A DNA stretch of 64,000 bases from Dillenia suffruticosa (taxonomy: Eukaryota > Streptophyta > Magnoliopsida > Dilleniales > Dilleniaceae). Below the pieces are notes generated by a model that was given only the letters and a program-made list of their open reading frames with translations, was not told the origin of the DNA and did not search any database. Shown here in pieces: positions 1 to 13,770 of the stretch. The stretch covers positions 14,399,001-14,463,000 of the forward strand of contig JAVTVX010000027.1 in the NCBI GenBank assembly GCA_033439265.1. Direction: 5' to 3'. Both the position numbers and the translations under genes were made by a program. How positions within the stretch are numbered: position 1 is the stretch's first letter; each line of letters opens with the position of its first letter.

Positions 1-426
1 ACCCTATTCCATCCATATGCAGACAATGAAACCAATTGAGACCCACGCATCCACATAAACACGCAAAGAATTTTACTTGACAATCATATCAAATATTGCG
101 CAACAATGAAATAATCCCTGATAAAATTGAAGGGTATGAAGGCATCAAAAGCAATAGGGGAAAATAAATGCCAAAAGCTTGAGACATACATAGCCTTCAA
201 ATTCTCCAAGACCAAAGGTTTTAAGAAAATAAAAGAGGACAATCACATACCATTAAAAAAAAAAAGAAGAAGAAGAAGAAGAAAGAAGAATAGTGCTTGA
301 AGGAGATTCTCAAAAGACCAGGGTAGGAAAACTTAACACTCTAGAGAGAAGGAACTGGCAAAAGGCACCTTCTTTGAGAAATATAACAAAAGCAACACCA
401 AATCCCTTTTCCTAACACAAGTGTCT
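1..426 (-). other. 3' UTR and downstream flank of the 14-3-3 gene
   Basis: This is the stretch after the stop codon of the minus-strand 14-3-3 gene, so it should hold the 3' UTR and polyadenylation region. No other gene is visible. A short (AAG)n run lies at about 264-290 on the plus strand. The actual poly(A) site cannot be fixed from sequence alone. Confidence 0.6.
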
Positions 427-2451
<2,025 letters not shown>

Positions 2452-2760
2452 TGCTGGACTCGAAGATATGATCTCAGAGATCTGTAAAGAAGAAGGAGGA
2501 GAACAAGAGAAAGGAAGAGAAGATCGGAAAGAGGTTGAATGAAAAAGCCGTTTTTTTTTCTTAATTCTTTTTTCTTTTCCAAATTTGATATTTCGGTCGA
2601 AGACAGCTGTCAAGAGTGTTTGGAGGGATGGTAAAGAGGTGGCGCGTCCGACGGAGCTTACGACTTGTACATGTACGGTCCAGCTTTTCCCTTCGTTTTG
2701 TCTGTGAATCGTGCGATCATATATTGGGCATGGAATTGGATGTGGATCAACATTTTCCCT
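2452..2760 (-). promoter_or_regulatory. 5' UTR and proximal promoter of the 14-3-3 gene
   Basis: Read on the minus strand, the sequence just before the ATG is strongly pyrimidine-rich (TCTTCC/CTTCTT runs between about 2475 and 2560), typical of a plant leader with a Y-patch. No TATA box is convincing enough to fix the transcription start. A TTTACAG acceptor-like string at about 2480 could mark a leader intron, but no matching donor was established. Confidence 0.45.
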
Positions 2761-3399
2761 TTTCCTTTTTCTGCGTCGTTTTGTACTCCCACATGTTGAT
2801 AGCATTTATAAAGTCATGATTTACGATAATAGTTCCAGAATCTGCACCTTTGTCGCGACCGGACTCTCCCATAACAAGCTCCAACTTTGCTGCTGTGGCT
2901 CGATATTTCCTCAAATAAAAAGTATGCTTAGTTGGGAGGTTACAGTTAAAGGGTTGAAGTTCTCCTCAACACACAATATTGCGCTAAGTTAACTCACTAA
3001 AGAAGTGGATGGATAAGACAAGGATAGAGAAGAATGAAGTGATTTGAACTTGATTTTGATGGGTTGTTCAAAGAAAAAAACTTAATATCATGTGAAAATG
3101 ATGTAATCTAAGAGAAAGTACCCTCTTAACCATTAAGATAGATTTTCACAATAAAGAAGAAAAAATTTTTCACAATAAAGAAGAAAAGATTAGTTTTTTA
3201 TTATCAAATTTGCTTGATTACGAAGGAAGAGAATTGTCTTATTTATAGGAGAGGGCTCCTTTATATTACTTCTACACTAAACACTCCTAATAATACCTAA
3301 TAACTACACTAATAAAGATTTAATAATTAAATAGTTATTTCCTGCCTTTGCTACATTTGTTAACCATTAAGAAGTTGAGCAAAATAGTCTCTTTTTGCG
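2761..3399. other. Intergenic, no gene seen
   Basis: Upstream flank of the 14-3-3 gene. Moderately AT-rich, with scattered stop codons in all frames and no recognisable protein domain, repeat or transposon end. Confidence 0.5.
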
Positions 3400-3945
3400 G
3401 TTAATGCATGGTAACTCTTGGCTTTTTAGTTGCCTGGTTGTTGCATGGCGTGCTACTTATGCGTTGGCTCTTGGTGGCTCGTGCAGTGGTGTTGGGCTAT
3501 GGTGCACTAGCTCATGCTATGGCACTGGGGCTTCCGTGTCATGGCATTAGATTGCATGGGCGTTGGAGCCTCTTTACATGCTGGCTCATGCAAGTTGTCT
3601 TGTTGGTGTGTGTCCTTGAGTGTTGGCATTGGACCATAGTGCACTGCATTGTTTCCCTCGGGCCATGGCTCATGTTGGTGCATTATTGCTCATGTCTCTT
3701 CGAGCAATGGTGCCTCTTGGCATAGGTTGCTTGGTGGCTCTTCGTGCTATGGTGTTACTTAGCTTGTCTTACGCTCGTGCTCTTACGTAGGCTGCTCGTG
3801 CCATGGTGCATCCTCATGTGCAGGCTATTCATGCAATGACGTCTCCTCACATGGTGTCTTTTCGAGCGGGGGGCCTTCTTGCTTGTGTAATTGCATGTGC
3901 ACTTGCTAGCTTTGGCTCGATGATTGCTTGAGGATTGCTTGATGT
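3400..3945. repeat. GC-richer degenerate repeat block, left part
   Basis: Built from loosely repeated words such as GCTCGTGC, CATGGTG, TTGCTTG and CTCATGC. It contrasts with the AT-rich neighbourhood and is open for 105 codons at 3408-3725 only by composition (a Leu/Trp/Cys-rich, domain-less translation). The same word set resumes at 5346, so the block was one unit before the 3951-5340 insertion. Origin unknown. Confidence 0.5.
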
Positions 3946-3950
3946 GTCAT

Positions 3951-5340
3951 TGGTCGGGTTGTCGAAACTCTCAAATTAATACTGATTTTCCCAATACAAC
4001 AAACTGTAGCAATAGTGATTATCAGGTCGAATCCCAAGTGAATTAGTTAATTCCATCTCTTACTTAATGTAAAAAAAAATTAAGTTGGGGTTTTCAAACA
4101 ATTTGCTAAAATAAAATTTGTCGAATAAAAATTAATAACAAAAAAATAAGAAACAAATTAACAATGCAAAATACTAAAATTTAAGGAAAAAATTCAATTT
4201 ACCAAACTCCGATCCAAGAGTTCATATATTCGATTGTCTTATTGATCATTAGTTGAAAATATTATTCTTGTAATTCAAGTATTTAACCTTAAATCTATTA
4301 AGATAACCATAATAAATCTTGTATTTTCCTAAAATAATTGACCAAACCCAACATCCAATAAAAATTTATCATTAATCGACTGAGCACAATAACATTCCAT
4401 ATCAAATAATGACAGCATTAAGTTATGTGAAAACAGTTAAACCAAAATACAAATAATCAGGATAGTCGTACAATTATTCGATTTTGTTCCATCGATTTCT
4501 TAGAGTAAAATGAATATCGGTAACGACCCATAAATATAAATAATCTATTTGTTATTTGTACCATTTATTCATGACAATTACGGATCATTGAATTCCTGGA
4601 TAGCAATAGGAAAACTAATATTGAATTAAATTGTCAGATTAACCAATATTAGTTTCCCTAAAAATAAATCAAGAGTCAACGAATACTTGAATAAAAGGAT
4701 AAGAAATTAAATTAAGAACATAACCTTACAATGAAAAACAATCGATTAAAATTTCTCTTGAATCAGAATAAAACTAGCCACTCATGATGATCATGTTCTT
4801 GAGAATAAACAAAAAAAAGAATCAAAGAAAAACAATGTTCTTCAAAAAAAAAAAAAGAAAGAAAGAAAGAAAAAACCTAAAACCTAAAGAGAGGAATGAG
4901 AATGTGCAGCCGCCACCTCCTTTTATAGTTGGATGAAGAGTGCCATGAACAGTAGACATGAATAGTGCCATCTAGGGTTAATGAGAAAGTCCTTCTTTTA
5001 GTACTCTAAGTTTCCAAGATTCTTCCAACCAAAAAATAAGGAAAAGATCCACAAAAATAGGAAAGTAAAAAATTTAACTCATAACAACAATTTTTACTTA
5101 AAATAAAAATTTCTAAAATAAAATCTTCCACTCTTTGATATTTTTTTCCTTTCTTTTGTAGGCTCAAATGATATCTTGAACCATTAAACTTCCAAAATTG
5201 TCTCCTTAAACCCATTTTGATCCAATCTCCATTTTTGATCCCTAAAAATAAAAATGTCATAAAAATAATTATTAGAGCATTAATCAATGCAAAATCAAAG
5301 CATAATATCAATAATAAAAATGACAATTTGTGCATTATCA
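3951..5340. mobile_element. Solo-LTR-like insertion (TG..CA, 5-bp TSD GTCAT)
   Basis: The 1,390-bp segment starts TGGTCGGGTTGTCG and ends GTGCATTATCA, and is flanked on both sides by GTCAT (3946-3950 and 5341-5345). TG..CA ends plus a 5-bp duplication are the signature of LTR-retrotransposon integration. No coding domain, PBS, PPT or pair of direct terminal repeats is visible inside, which fits a solo LTR left by recombination; a TRIM or LARD is the alternative. The interior is AT-rich with an A-rich run near 4837-4875. The host lineage (probably Ty3/gypsy) is a guess. Confidence 0.75.
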
Positions 5341-5345
5341 GTCAT

Positions 5346-5677
5346 GAAGGGTTGCGACCTTTGGCTTAAGGGTCGCATACTTTGGTCCGCGGTTGCTCAG
5401 GCGACTTGTGCCATTACTTGGATGTTGTTTGTCCTTGCTTTTGTGTTGCTTGTTTTTACTTGAGCAATCTAGTGCATTCTCGTGCACTACCTTAGGCGAT
5501 TGATTTTGCTCGTGCAAGGATGGTGTCTCTTCGTTGGCGGCCTTTGGCTTGCCTTGTGGAGGAGCATATTTATTTGTGCGAATCTCGATAATTTCTTTCT
5601 ATGTGCGCCTTGCGACTAAATACCTTGCGCAATCTTGAGAATTGAGTATCGCCTTGCAAAGGGTTGCAACAACCTTC
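5346..5677. repeat. GC-richer degenerate repeat block, right part
   Basis: Continuation of the block at 3400-3945 after the solo-LTR-like insertion, with the same words (CTTGTGCC, GTGCAATC, TTGCTTGT). It runs up to the hAT MITE, which inserted in its right margin. Confidence 0.45.
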
Positions 5678-5685
5678 TATGTGCA

Positions 5686-6249
5686 TAGGGGTGGCAATTT
5701 CTAACATGACACGATATCACCATACAAACATGAAATGAAATTAGTGAGTTTGGGTTGATACGAATCTATTTCGGATCATAAACAGGTTGACACAGTTATG
5801 ACCCTTTTAGAAATGGGTCGTGTTGTGTCAACTTGCTAGGTTAAAGAGATGACTTGTTAAAAATTAAACGGGTCATTTCATGTCAAAGTTAAGGGGTCAA
5901 CTTTTTTAATTCGGTAAAATTGTATAAAAAATGAAAACATTTTAGGTATTTTGTTATTGTAAAGGATGTGATAATATGGTTACTGATGTGATATTTTTAT
6001 TTATAGATATTTTGCGTTTAAATTTGTTGAATTCAAAAATCATACTAAAATAGATTGGTAGGTTAACGGGTTGAATGGATTATTTTAACTTAGTTACAAA
6101 TTAAATGGATTAAGTAGGTAAACAAGACACGACACGATTATAAATGAGTCAAACACGACACGACACGATAGCTAAATGAGTTGTATATGGATTTGGATTT
6201 TTTATACGTAATACAAATAAGACACGACAAGACACGATTGACACCCCTA
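5686..6249. mobile_element. hAT-type MITE, 564 bp
   Basis: The left end reads TAGGGGTGGCAA and the right end TTGACACCCCTA, an imperfect terminal inverted repeat (11 of 12 positions). The element is flanked by a perfect 8-bp direct repeat TATGTGCA (5678-5685 and 6250-6257). An 8-bp target duplication with AGGGGTG termini is characteristic of plant hAT elements. It has no transposase; subterminal words GACACGACACGA recur near 6127-6235, possible transposase-binding sites. Non-autonomous, so mobilisation would need a hAT transposase from elsewhere. Confidence 0.9.
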
Positions 6250-6257
6250 TATGTGCA

Positions 6258-8160
6258 TGTTAAACCATTAATATTTCAATAATTTTTTTTTTGTTATATA
6301 AAAAGATTTAAACTCGAGATCTTTAAAATTTGTTGGGATAAGAAGATTAATAGAGAAAAGAAAAAAATTAGGAGAAAAAGTTACAGCTTTTCTTTCCTTT
6401 AGGAGTTTAGATATAATAGAAAATGAAAGATTTTGATGTGTTCAAGATCTTTCCCGATCTGAAATTTTTTCCCTCTTAAATATGGAAAGAAATGGAAGAA
6501 AAAGAAAATGTTAAAATTAAATATTTTTTATATTCTAAAAATATCTTTCAAAAGTTGATTCCAAAATTTTTTATTTTCTTTGAGTCTCATCTATTGTATA
6601 TATTGAAAGGGTAATAACGTAACCTTCACATATAAATGAAACTTTTGTCTCAATTTCTCTCCAACTCTCAAACAAGATAAACTTATTTCTTATATTTTCT
6701 TTCATAAAACAGTCAAGAGAAAAATACAACTTTTCTTTTCTTTTCTTTTATTATCTAACTAACATTTTCTTTTCTGTCAAAAACTCACAAACATACTATT
6801 AAAAGGAAAAAGGATTGTAACATTTGAATTATAGTTCATTGACAAAGTCTCCAAGAGGATAGCCTGGTGGTTACAATTCTCCTCTCCCAATTTTCAGATT
6901 CAAGATTTGAATTTTTATGTAATAAAAAAAAAATAGTTCATCGGCAATATTTTAATAAAATAATTCTTTTGGGGGACGGGTAGAGCCCAAAGAAACACGG
7001 CATGCGGCGGCCAGGCCAAATTGGAGAAGGGCCCTAAAATCAGCCAAGAGAACTAAGAAACGGCTTGAAAAACGGGTCAACCTATTGGGATGGGCTAACA
7101 AAACTACAAAGCTCCCAACCGCGGGGCAGGGGTCCAGGGAGGAATACATATAAAACATTAACAAAATCCCAAAAACTAAATAACAAATGGGAGCTAAAAG
7201 TGGAACATGGGCTACATCCAATAAGGACATGAGTGGGCTTTGCTCAAGAGGAACTAGAGGATCTAACCATTCTGTTGTCATAGACCTTCTTGTAGACCTT
7301 CTTGTAGAAGAAGGGTCTAAGGCCTGGCCGAGGCATTCCCTAAGAGGTAAAACCGTTCAGCCAATTGCATTTGCTTTATCCAAACCCTATGCCTTTTCGA
7401 TGTGGTCGTATAGAGAGATCATAGAATCACTTTGGGTTCCTCAATCTCTTAGCATGAACTTCTGTGGCATGAAGATATCGGTTCATGACAAACGCAATGA
7501 TCTCATCTTCCCTCAAGAGCATCCACATACTAGCATCAAAATGTCTATCCATGAGCATTAAAGCCAAGATTTCACGTAATCCAAACTACTCTTTTCCTTG
7601 CAATGAATTTCATACTAAGACAATAACCATCGCTAGTGCTCTCAACCATTGCCGTCATGTTAGCCCTAAAAGTTAAGATGGCCAAAGGGGCATTGAGTTT
7701 CCAAAGAATATCTTTATTGCATAAAAGGACAGATGCAAATGTTTGCTCAATTTTAACAAGTATGTGGGTTGGAATTTGAAGTACATGATGAGCAAGAGTA
7801 TTAATCCCATGGGTATAAAATGAATAAAATCGATGTTTTGTTGATTAATTAAGCAATTCATTTGAGTGAAAGATAAGAAACCTAAGTGTATTCGAGCAAG
7901 AGAATTAAAAACAAATGCAACTGAGATGAGCAAGTTAAAAGAGTCCTAGGATTTGAACTTCTCCAAGTAAGTGCCAATGGTTTACCCCCAATAAATTGAT
8001 TGATTTTCCTTTCTCCTTGGCATAGATTTTCCTTTGTTATGAGATGTGTGTTAGAATATTTTCTTAACGAGCAATTCTGCTGGTTGTATTTTATTTTATT
8101 AAAGAACTCATAAAATTCAAAATATATTTGAGATCCAATGGGGTTGGGTTTAGGTTAATC
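6258..8160. other. Intergenic, no gene recognised
   Basis: AT-rich to about 6960, then a GC-richer patch at about 6965-7560. A 124-codon frame is open on the plus strand at 7187-7561 and a 109-codon frame on the minus strand at 6952-7281. Neither translation resembles a known domain, neither has splice context, and both sit in the locally GC-richer sequence where long frames arise by chance. A decayed gene or repeat remnant is possible. Confidence 0.4.
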
Positions 8161-8164
8161 TCAG

Positions 8165-8166
8165 TA

Positions 8167-8197
<31 letters not shown>

Positions 8198-8229
8198 ATA
8201 TATATATATACATATGTATGTATGTATTT
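8165..8229. repeat. Compound microsatellite (TG)n(TATG)n(TA)n
   Basis: An uninterrupted TG run passes through TATG units into a TA run, then returns to TATG. Likely length-polymorphic. Confidence 0.9.
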
Positions 8230-9830
8230 CATTTAAAATATGATATGAAAAGGTGTAGAATCTGAATTAAAGTAAAGTAAATTTCCTTAATGGGAGGACC
8301 CAAATACAATTTTATTGGTTACTCCCCTCTCCCATCTATTAAATATTTTGTTTCTTGAGAGAAAGGGAGAGGAAGAGTTTAACACTCAAAAGCACAACAA
8401 AGAAGAAAATCAAATGACACACTGGATCCGGTCTTTCTGTAGAATTATTATGACTTTTGATTCAGCTATGTTTTTAATTTCTTTTTCATTATTTTGTGAT
8501 ATATTATGCTACTGTATTTTATTTTTAATTTAGAAATTATTTTAGATCTAAAAAATAATTATGATATCATATGCAATATCAGAATTAAACTATATCAGGA
8601 ATAAAATCAATAACTTTTGCAAATCCTTGAACCATTGGTGCTCAATTCTTTTGAAGTAATTTATAGATTTACATCATATTCTCGTTGGTTGATTTTTTGA
8701 GAAATTAAAATAGGTTTGATTGAACCCATCTACAACATAACAAAAAAAAGGGGTTAGAAGGAAAGTTGAAGGCTTCTCAAAGAAGCTTTCGTCAATCACG
8801 AGGACACATTTTCTTTGTTTAAGATACGGAAAATATGGGTTAGCATGACTGAACGTATAGTTGAGTTCTCTTAATTATGATTGAGATTTATTTTTTATCG
8901 GAAGTATTAGATCTTTATGTGTATGGGGTGTTCTCTGTTAAGGGACTTGTCTTCCCAAAAGGAGCTATTGTAATGGTCAGTTTAGATTAATCGAGATGAA
9001 ATTTTAGATATCGAGCGATATTCACTATAAAAAAAAAAATGCAGACTCTCTCTTCGTCTCACTCTCTAATAAAAAAATAAAAATAAAAAAGGAGGAAAAC
9101 TGCAAAGAACGTCCTACACCCACTTTTGTCGGAGATGTAAACTAAACCAACAATAAGTGCACCCATTTTTATGGGATGTAAATCCAAGAAAATATAAATA
9201 AGTAAATAAATAAATAAATAAAACAAAGAAAGAAAAGGGAAAAGGGTATTCACGGAGCACATGTGTTTTTCCAAAGCGTTGAAATAACTTTTTAAAAGTT
9301 AAACTTAGTTATGACACGTATTTTGTGGGAGTAAATTAAAATTAAATAATAAAAAAAAAATAATAATAATTAATTAAAAATAAATAAATAAAAGGGAATT
9401 TGAGGGCAATTGTCTCGGTGGAAGTTTTTAAATTAAAGTAATGGCACTACCAAAGCAAACTATTTATTAAAATTCATATAATTTTTATAAAAATTTTGAA
9501 ATTTTTATAAAAATTTTGAAATTTTTTGTTCTTTTAAATAATTATAGACAAATATCTGCCCAAAGAAGATTTTGTTTATATTATTTTTAAAACTGTGAGT
9601 ACTTGAAAAGGGTTTAATTTAAATTTTATGAAGTTATATCTGTCCAAAAAGGGGGATGTTCTTTATAAGATCATTTTTTTATTATTGTACCTGTGAAAAC
9701 TCATAATGTATACTGTGTGTATTCTGCCCAAAGGAAAACAAATAGCAATGCATATTGAGTTCTAAGAGAACCCTATTATTTATTTTGTACATGTATATTA
9801 AATATATTTTTGCAGTGAGTCAGATTGCTA
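8230..9830. other. AT-rich intergenic; possible leader of the adjacent copia remnant
   Basis: No gene or clean LTR boundary is seen. Words of the type CTGCCCAAAG or CTGTCCAAA recur at about 9558, 9639 and 9723; such repeats are seen upstream of gag in some plant copia elements, so the right end may be the untranslated leader or LTR of the remnant that follows. A-rich runs lie at about 9030 and 9350. Confidence 0.35.
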
Positions 9831-9833
9831 TGA

Positions 9834-12345
9834 ACAAATAAATTGTGGTCAATTGAAAATTTGAATGAGAATAACTATGCAAATCGGAAGAATAATGTTG
9901 AACTTGCTTTAAGGTAGGCTAATCTTGATTGAGCCCCCCTACTCAAGGATGAGCGTCCTAAACCACCTGATAAAAGTACTCCCGAATAGAATATAGAATA
10001 TTTAATACCAAAAATGGGAGAAGGCTAATAGACTTAGTATTATGGTAATAAAAAAAAATCAATTTCTCCTGGTTGCAAAGTTAGTGTGTTCGATGAGAAT
10101 AATGCTAAGAGATTCTTTAAAATTATAGAGCAATGATTTTTAAAGTCCGAAAAGATTGAAACTAGGGAACTAATGCAAAATCCAACAAATATGAGGTATG
10201 ATGGAGTTTTTGGGATTAGAACATATATTTTAAAAATGTAGGACATGATCAATTGTCTTAACAATCTCAAAATTTCTATCATTGAATTTTTCCTTATCCA
10301 CCCAGCCTTAATCTCTTTAGCTCCCAAATTTTGTCAATTGAAATCCATATATAATGTTCAAAAGAATATCTGAAATGTTAACCAACTCATCTTTATTTGG
10401 GACAACAATCTCATTCTAGTACGAGTGTTTCTGGCAAACATTTTTTTCATCACAAGAAATGTCACTTTTACAACAAAAAAATTGTCACTTCAACAATTAC
10501 AAGAGCAAATATACAAAGAAAAACAATCAGTTTCATAATCTTGAAGGCTCTAAGGATGAGATAAAAAATAATAATATTTGTTGGCTCTACAAGAATGAAA
10601 ATTATGGGAAGAAGGATTGCCATAAGTATAAGGCATGAATAGTAAAGAAAATAAGAAAGGTAATGTTTTAATCTTTATATGTTTTAAAACCTTTTTGATT
10701 GATATACCGTCAAATTCTTAGTGATTAACTAGTGAAAGTACAAATTCACATAGTTAATTTTTTACGGGGATTCACATACAAACAGAAACCAAGTAAAGGG
10801 GAGGTTATCTTGCAGGTAGGAAATGGAGTCAAAGTTGACGTCACACTTATTGAGACAGTTATTTTAAATTTTCAATTTGATTCTAGTCTTGTTTTGGAAC
10901 ACAATACTTTTATACCGTCTATGAGACGGAGTTTAGTTTCTGTTTCTCTATTTGATAAATTTGGTTATCATTTTCATTTTGGAAATAAAAGGATTGAACT
11001 TTCTTTTAATTTTAATGTTATTGGTGATTGTTTTTTGATCGATGGTTTATATCAATTGAATTTATTTTTTTGATACCATTGTTTTAGTTAAAAATGTCAG
11101 AAACAAAAGAAATTTGACAAAAGAAACATATTTTTCTCAGTGACATAAATGTTTGGCTCTGGCTCACATTTCTAAATAGAGAGTTAATAAATTAGTTAAA
11201 AATCAAATGCTTCCCCAGCTTGCGTTTGATGATTCTAGGATATAAATTGATTGCATTAGGGGTAAAATGATCAAAATAAGGAAACCGACAAGTGTTACCC
11301 ATAATAATGACCTTCTATAAATAATTCATATAAATATTAGTAGATCTTATTCTCATACCCTTTGTGATAAAAGTTATTTTGTGACTTTATGGATGATTTT
11401 TATAGATATGGATATGTTTATCTCACCTGTCATAAATTTAAAACTCTTGACAAATTCAAGTTATTTAAAACAAAAGTTAAAAAACAATTATGAAAAGTCA
11501 TTAAAATTGTTAGGACAGACAAGGTTGGTGAGTATTATGCGAGATATGGGAATTTAGGTCAAGATCTGTTTTTGCAAATATGTAGAATAAAAGCCCAATA
11601 TACTACACCAAGAACATCTCAACGGAATGGAATAGTTGAACACCAAAATAGTACTTTACTAGACATGGTAAGAAGTATGATGGGTAGAACTAAATTGCCC
11701 CGATCTCTTTAGGGAGAATCCCTTAAAACAGTCATGTACATCCTTAATCGACTACCCAGTAAATCTATCTCTAAAACTTCTTTTGAGTTTTGAACTAATA
11801 GAAAACCCAATTTAAACCACTTAAAAGTTTGGGGATATTCTGCAGAAGTGAGAATTTATAATTCTCGTGGAAGGAAATTTGATTCTAGAATAAAATTAGA
11901 TTTTTTCATTAGTTACCCGCTCACCTCTAAAGGTTATAAGTTTTATTATCCTAAAAATGATACACGAATTGTCAAATCATTGAGTGTTAAGTTTTTTGAA
12001 AATGATGTTGAAAGTTTTCATGACTCATCAATTGATTCAGTGGCTTCAAAGTCTCCTTGAGATCCTATTCATTTACCTTTAATCCATAAGAAGCAAAGTA
12101 ATTCTGCCTTCACAAGATAGAGAACCTAAACCAAGGTTCTTTGCCTCATCTTGATATTTCTTAAGGTGCTACTGAATTTGTGGAAGAAGAGACTATGCAA
12201 CCCACTGCAATTGTACTACTTAGGAGATCACCATATGATTATGTGGTTTATTTAGTAAAGGTGGATTATGATATTGAAGAGGTTGTGGTTCCAATTACCT
12301 TCAATGATACCGTTAATAGTCCACAATTCCCAAATTGTCGACGTA
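9834..12345 (+). pseudogene. Ty1/copia fragment: gag, zinc knuckle, GAG-pre-integrase, integrase core
   Basis: Decayed copia polyprotein read left to right. The gag N-terminus is near 9834 and a UBN2-type gag domain at about 10,160-10,420. A zinc knuckle near 10,580-10,640 has lost its second Cys (CWLYKNENYGKKDCHKYK). The protease-to-GAG-pre-integrase region lies at 10,732-11,075 (the LISVSxLDKxGYxFHFGN type, here LVSVSLFDKFGYHFHFGN). Integrase follows at about 11,360-12,060, with the QRNGIVEHQN catalytic-region motif near 11,620 and VWGYSAEVRIYN near 11,830. The IN-RT linker ends by about 12,345. In-frame stops and frameshifts occur throughout. RT is absent; an RNase H piece follows at 13.57 kb. 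Not functional. Confidence 0.85.
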
Positions 12346-12471
12346 GCTTCATCTCTTGGCCTTACCCATCTTCCACTTTTGTGGACGTCTCTCTGTTACA
12401 ATCCCCAAAGTTATCTAATTTATAAGAGCTTGTTTGGATTATAATGAATTGTTTGCATAATTGTTTTACAG

Positions 12472-12655
12472 AGGGGACACACCATTCTGCAACGAAGAGT
12501 ACAAACAGGAACAAATTGAAATTGATGAAGCCAAAGAGAAGAATTGAAACCTCTCTTCTTCAATAAAAGCCTTGAGAAAAGATCAGAAGAAAGCTCCCAA
12601 TTCTGGCAAATCCAAAAGCTTCTCTTATTTTACAAGCACTATTGCGGCCGCTTGA
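12472..12655 (+). pseudogene. Second exon of an FLZ (FCS-like zinc finger, DUF581) gene, decayed
   Basis: An intron acceptor TTTTACAG precedes an exon whose translation begins RGDTPFCNEE, continues through QEQIEIDEAKEKN and ends STIAAA-stop. This is the C-terminal half of a plant FLZ protein, a small SnRK1-associated regulator; in this family an intron commonly falls just before RGD. Two inactivating changes are visible, both explicable as G-to-A: the last zinc-binding Cys is Tyr (TAC at 12,500-12,502) and a conserved Trp is TGA (12,545-12,547). No exon 1 with the FLxxCxxC half was found upstream. It begins about 125 bp after the copia fragment, so it is either captured sequence or the rest of a gene broken by the retroelement. 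Confidence 0.82.
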
Positions 12656-12735
12656 GGGGTAAATAAAGAAAATGAAAAGGCCATTTCGGAGTGCAAAGAA
12701 GAAGGAAGAGATCTAAATTCAAATGACCCATTGTG

Positions 12736-12738
<3 letters not shown>

Positions 12739-12773
<35 letters not shown>

Positions 12774-12791
12774 GGTAGGGTTAAACATAAA

Positions 12792-12825
<34 letters not shown>
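12739..12825. repeat. Poly(T) tract and (TG)n microsatellite
   Basis: A run of about 33 T (12,739-12,771) is followed, after 22 bp, by about 16 TG units (12,794-12,825). Confidence 0.95.
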
Positions 12826-12829
<4 letters not shown>

Positions 12830-12830
<1 letters not shown>

Positions 12831-13560
12831 AATATATGAGGTTTGAAGAAGAGAAGACCCTTTTGAATGGATGTGCTTCTGTAATAGGTTTTTCCTTTTT
12901 TTTTATGCGAAATTTTCATATGAAAAGAAACGAATACGAAGGAAATTTTGGTTCCATTTTAATTTCTACGTGTTTATTGGTTGTCTTGTGCGATAAAATA
13001 TAAAGAATATAGAAATTTATATATAAATATTAATTATTTTATAAAAATAATAAAATAATTATGTTTTATAATAAAAATTTTAAAAAATAACAATGTTTTT
13101 TATGAAGGAAATGTTTCTATTTCTACATAAAAATATTTTAAATTATAAAAATAATTTTAAAGACAAAATTGATAATTATATAATTTTCATTTTGAAAAAT
13201 ATACAAACAAAATATTAACGATGATAATTATATTCATTTTAGAATTTAAATTAAATAGAGAGTATTAGATTTCGCTTTCGATTCTGATTTTGATTCTCGA
13301 ATGCGAACTAAATGTTATCTAAGTTTATATGCAGTAAGCAGAAGATTTTATGGTAACCGGAAAAGATAAAATTGTCTACAAACTTAAGAAATCAATTTAT
13401 TGATCGAAACAAGTGTCACATCAAGTTAAATAAATATTTCTTAGAACTTTGACATAAAATATTTGGGAGAGGTGAAATTTGTTTTGGGAGCGTAGATTCA
13501 AAGGAATAGGATCCGTAAAGTTTTGAGACTAAGATTATAAAATTGGTTTGACTCCTATTA
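12830..13560. other. AT-rich intergenic, no gene seen
   Basis: Very AT-rich around 13,000-13,260. Nothing between the microsatellite and the next copia remnant has coding or structural support. Confidence 0.5.
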
Positions 13561-13564
13561 CTTA

Positions 13565-13770
13565 ATGAGACAAATTTAGTGAAGATTAATGTGTCAAAAA
13601 TGATATCGAGAGAGAAACCTTGAAAAACATTTCCTATAGTAGTGTTGTAGATAGTCTGATGTATTTTATAGTGTGTTCTACATCTGATATTGTTTTTGCG
13701 GCTAGTACTCTTGGAAGATATTTGACTAACTTGGTCCGATCCTTTTGGAGCAAAGAAAATTTTAAGATAA
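13565..13770 (+). pseudogene. Ty1/copia RNase H-region fragment
   Basis: The translation gives ISYSSVVDSLMY, then DIVFAASTLGRYLTN, equivalent to the conserved block between RT and RNase H of copia polyproteins. It is on the same strand as the gag-integrase fragment at 9.8-12.3 kb and may be the remainder of that element, with the FLZ exon and microsatellite now between. Stops occur just after this block. Confidence 0.75.

Noticed and set aside
7187-7561. 124-codon plus-strand frame considered as a host gene
   Set aside because: No recognisable domain or splice context, and an equally long frame overlaps it on the other strand.
12719-12919. 66-codon minus frame with poly-Thr-His and poly-Lys
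   Set aside because: Translation of the TG microsatellite and poly(T) tract.
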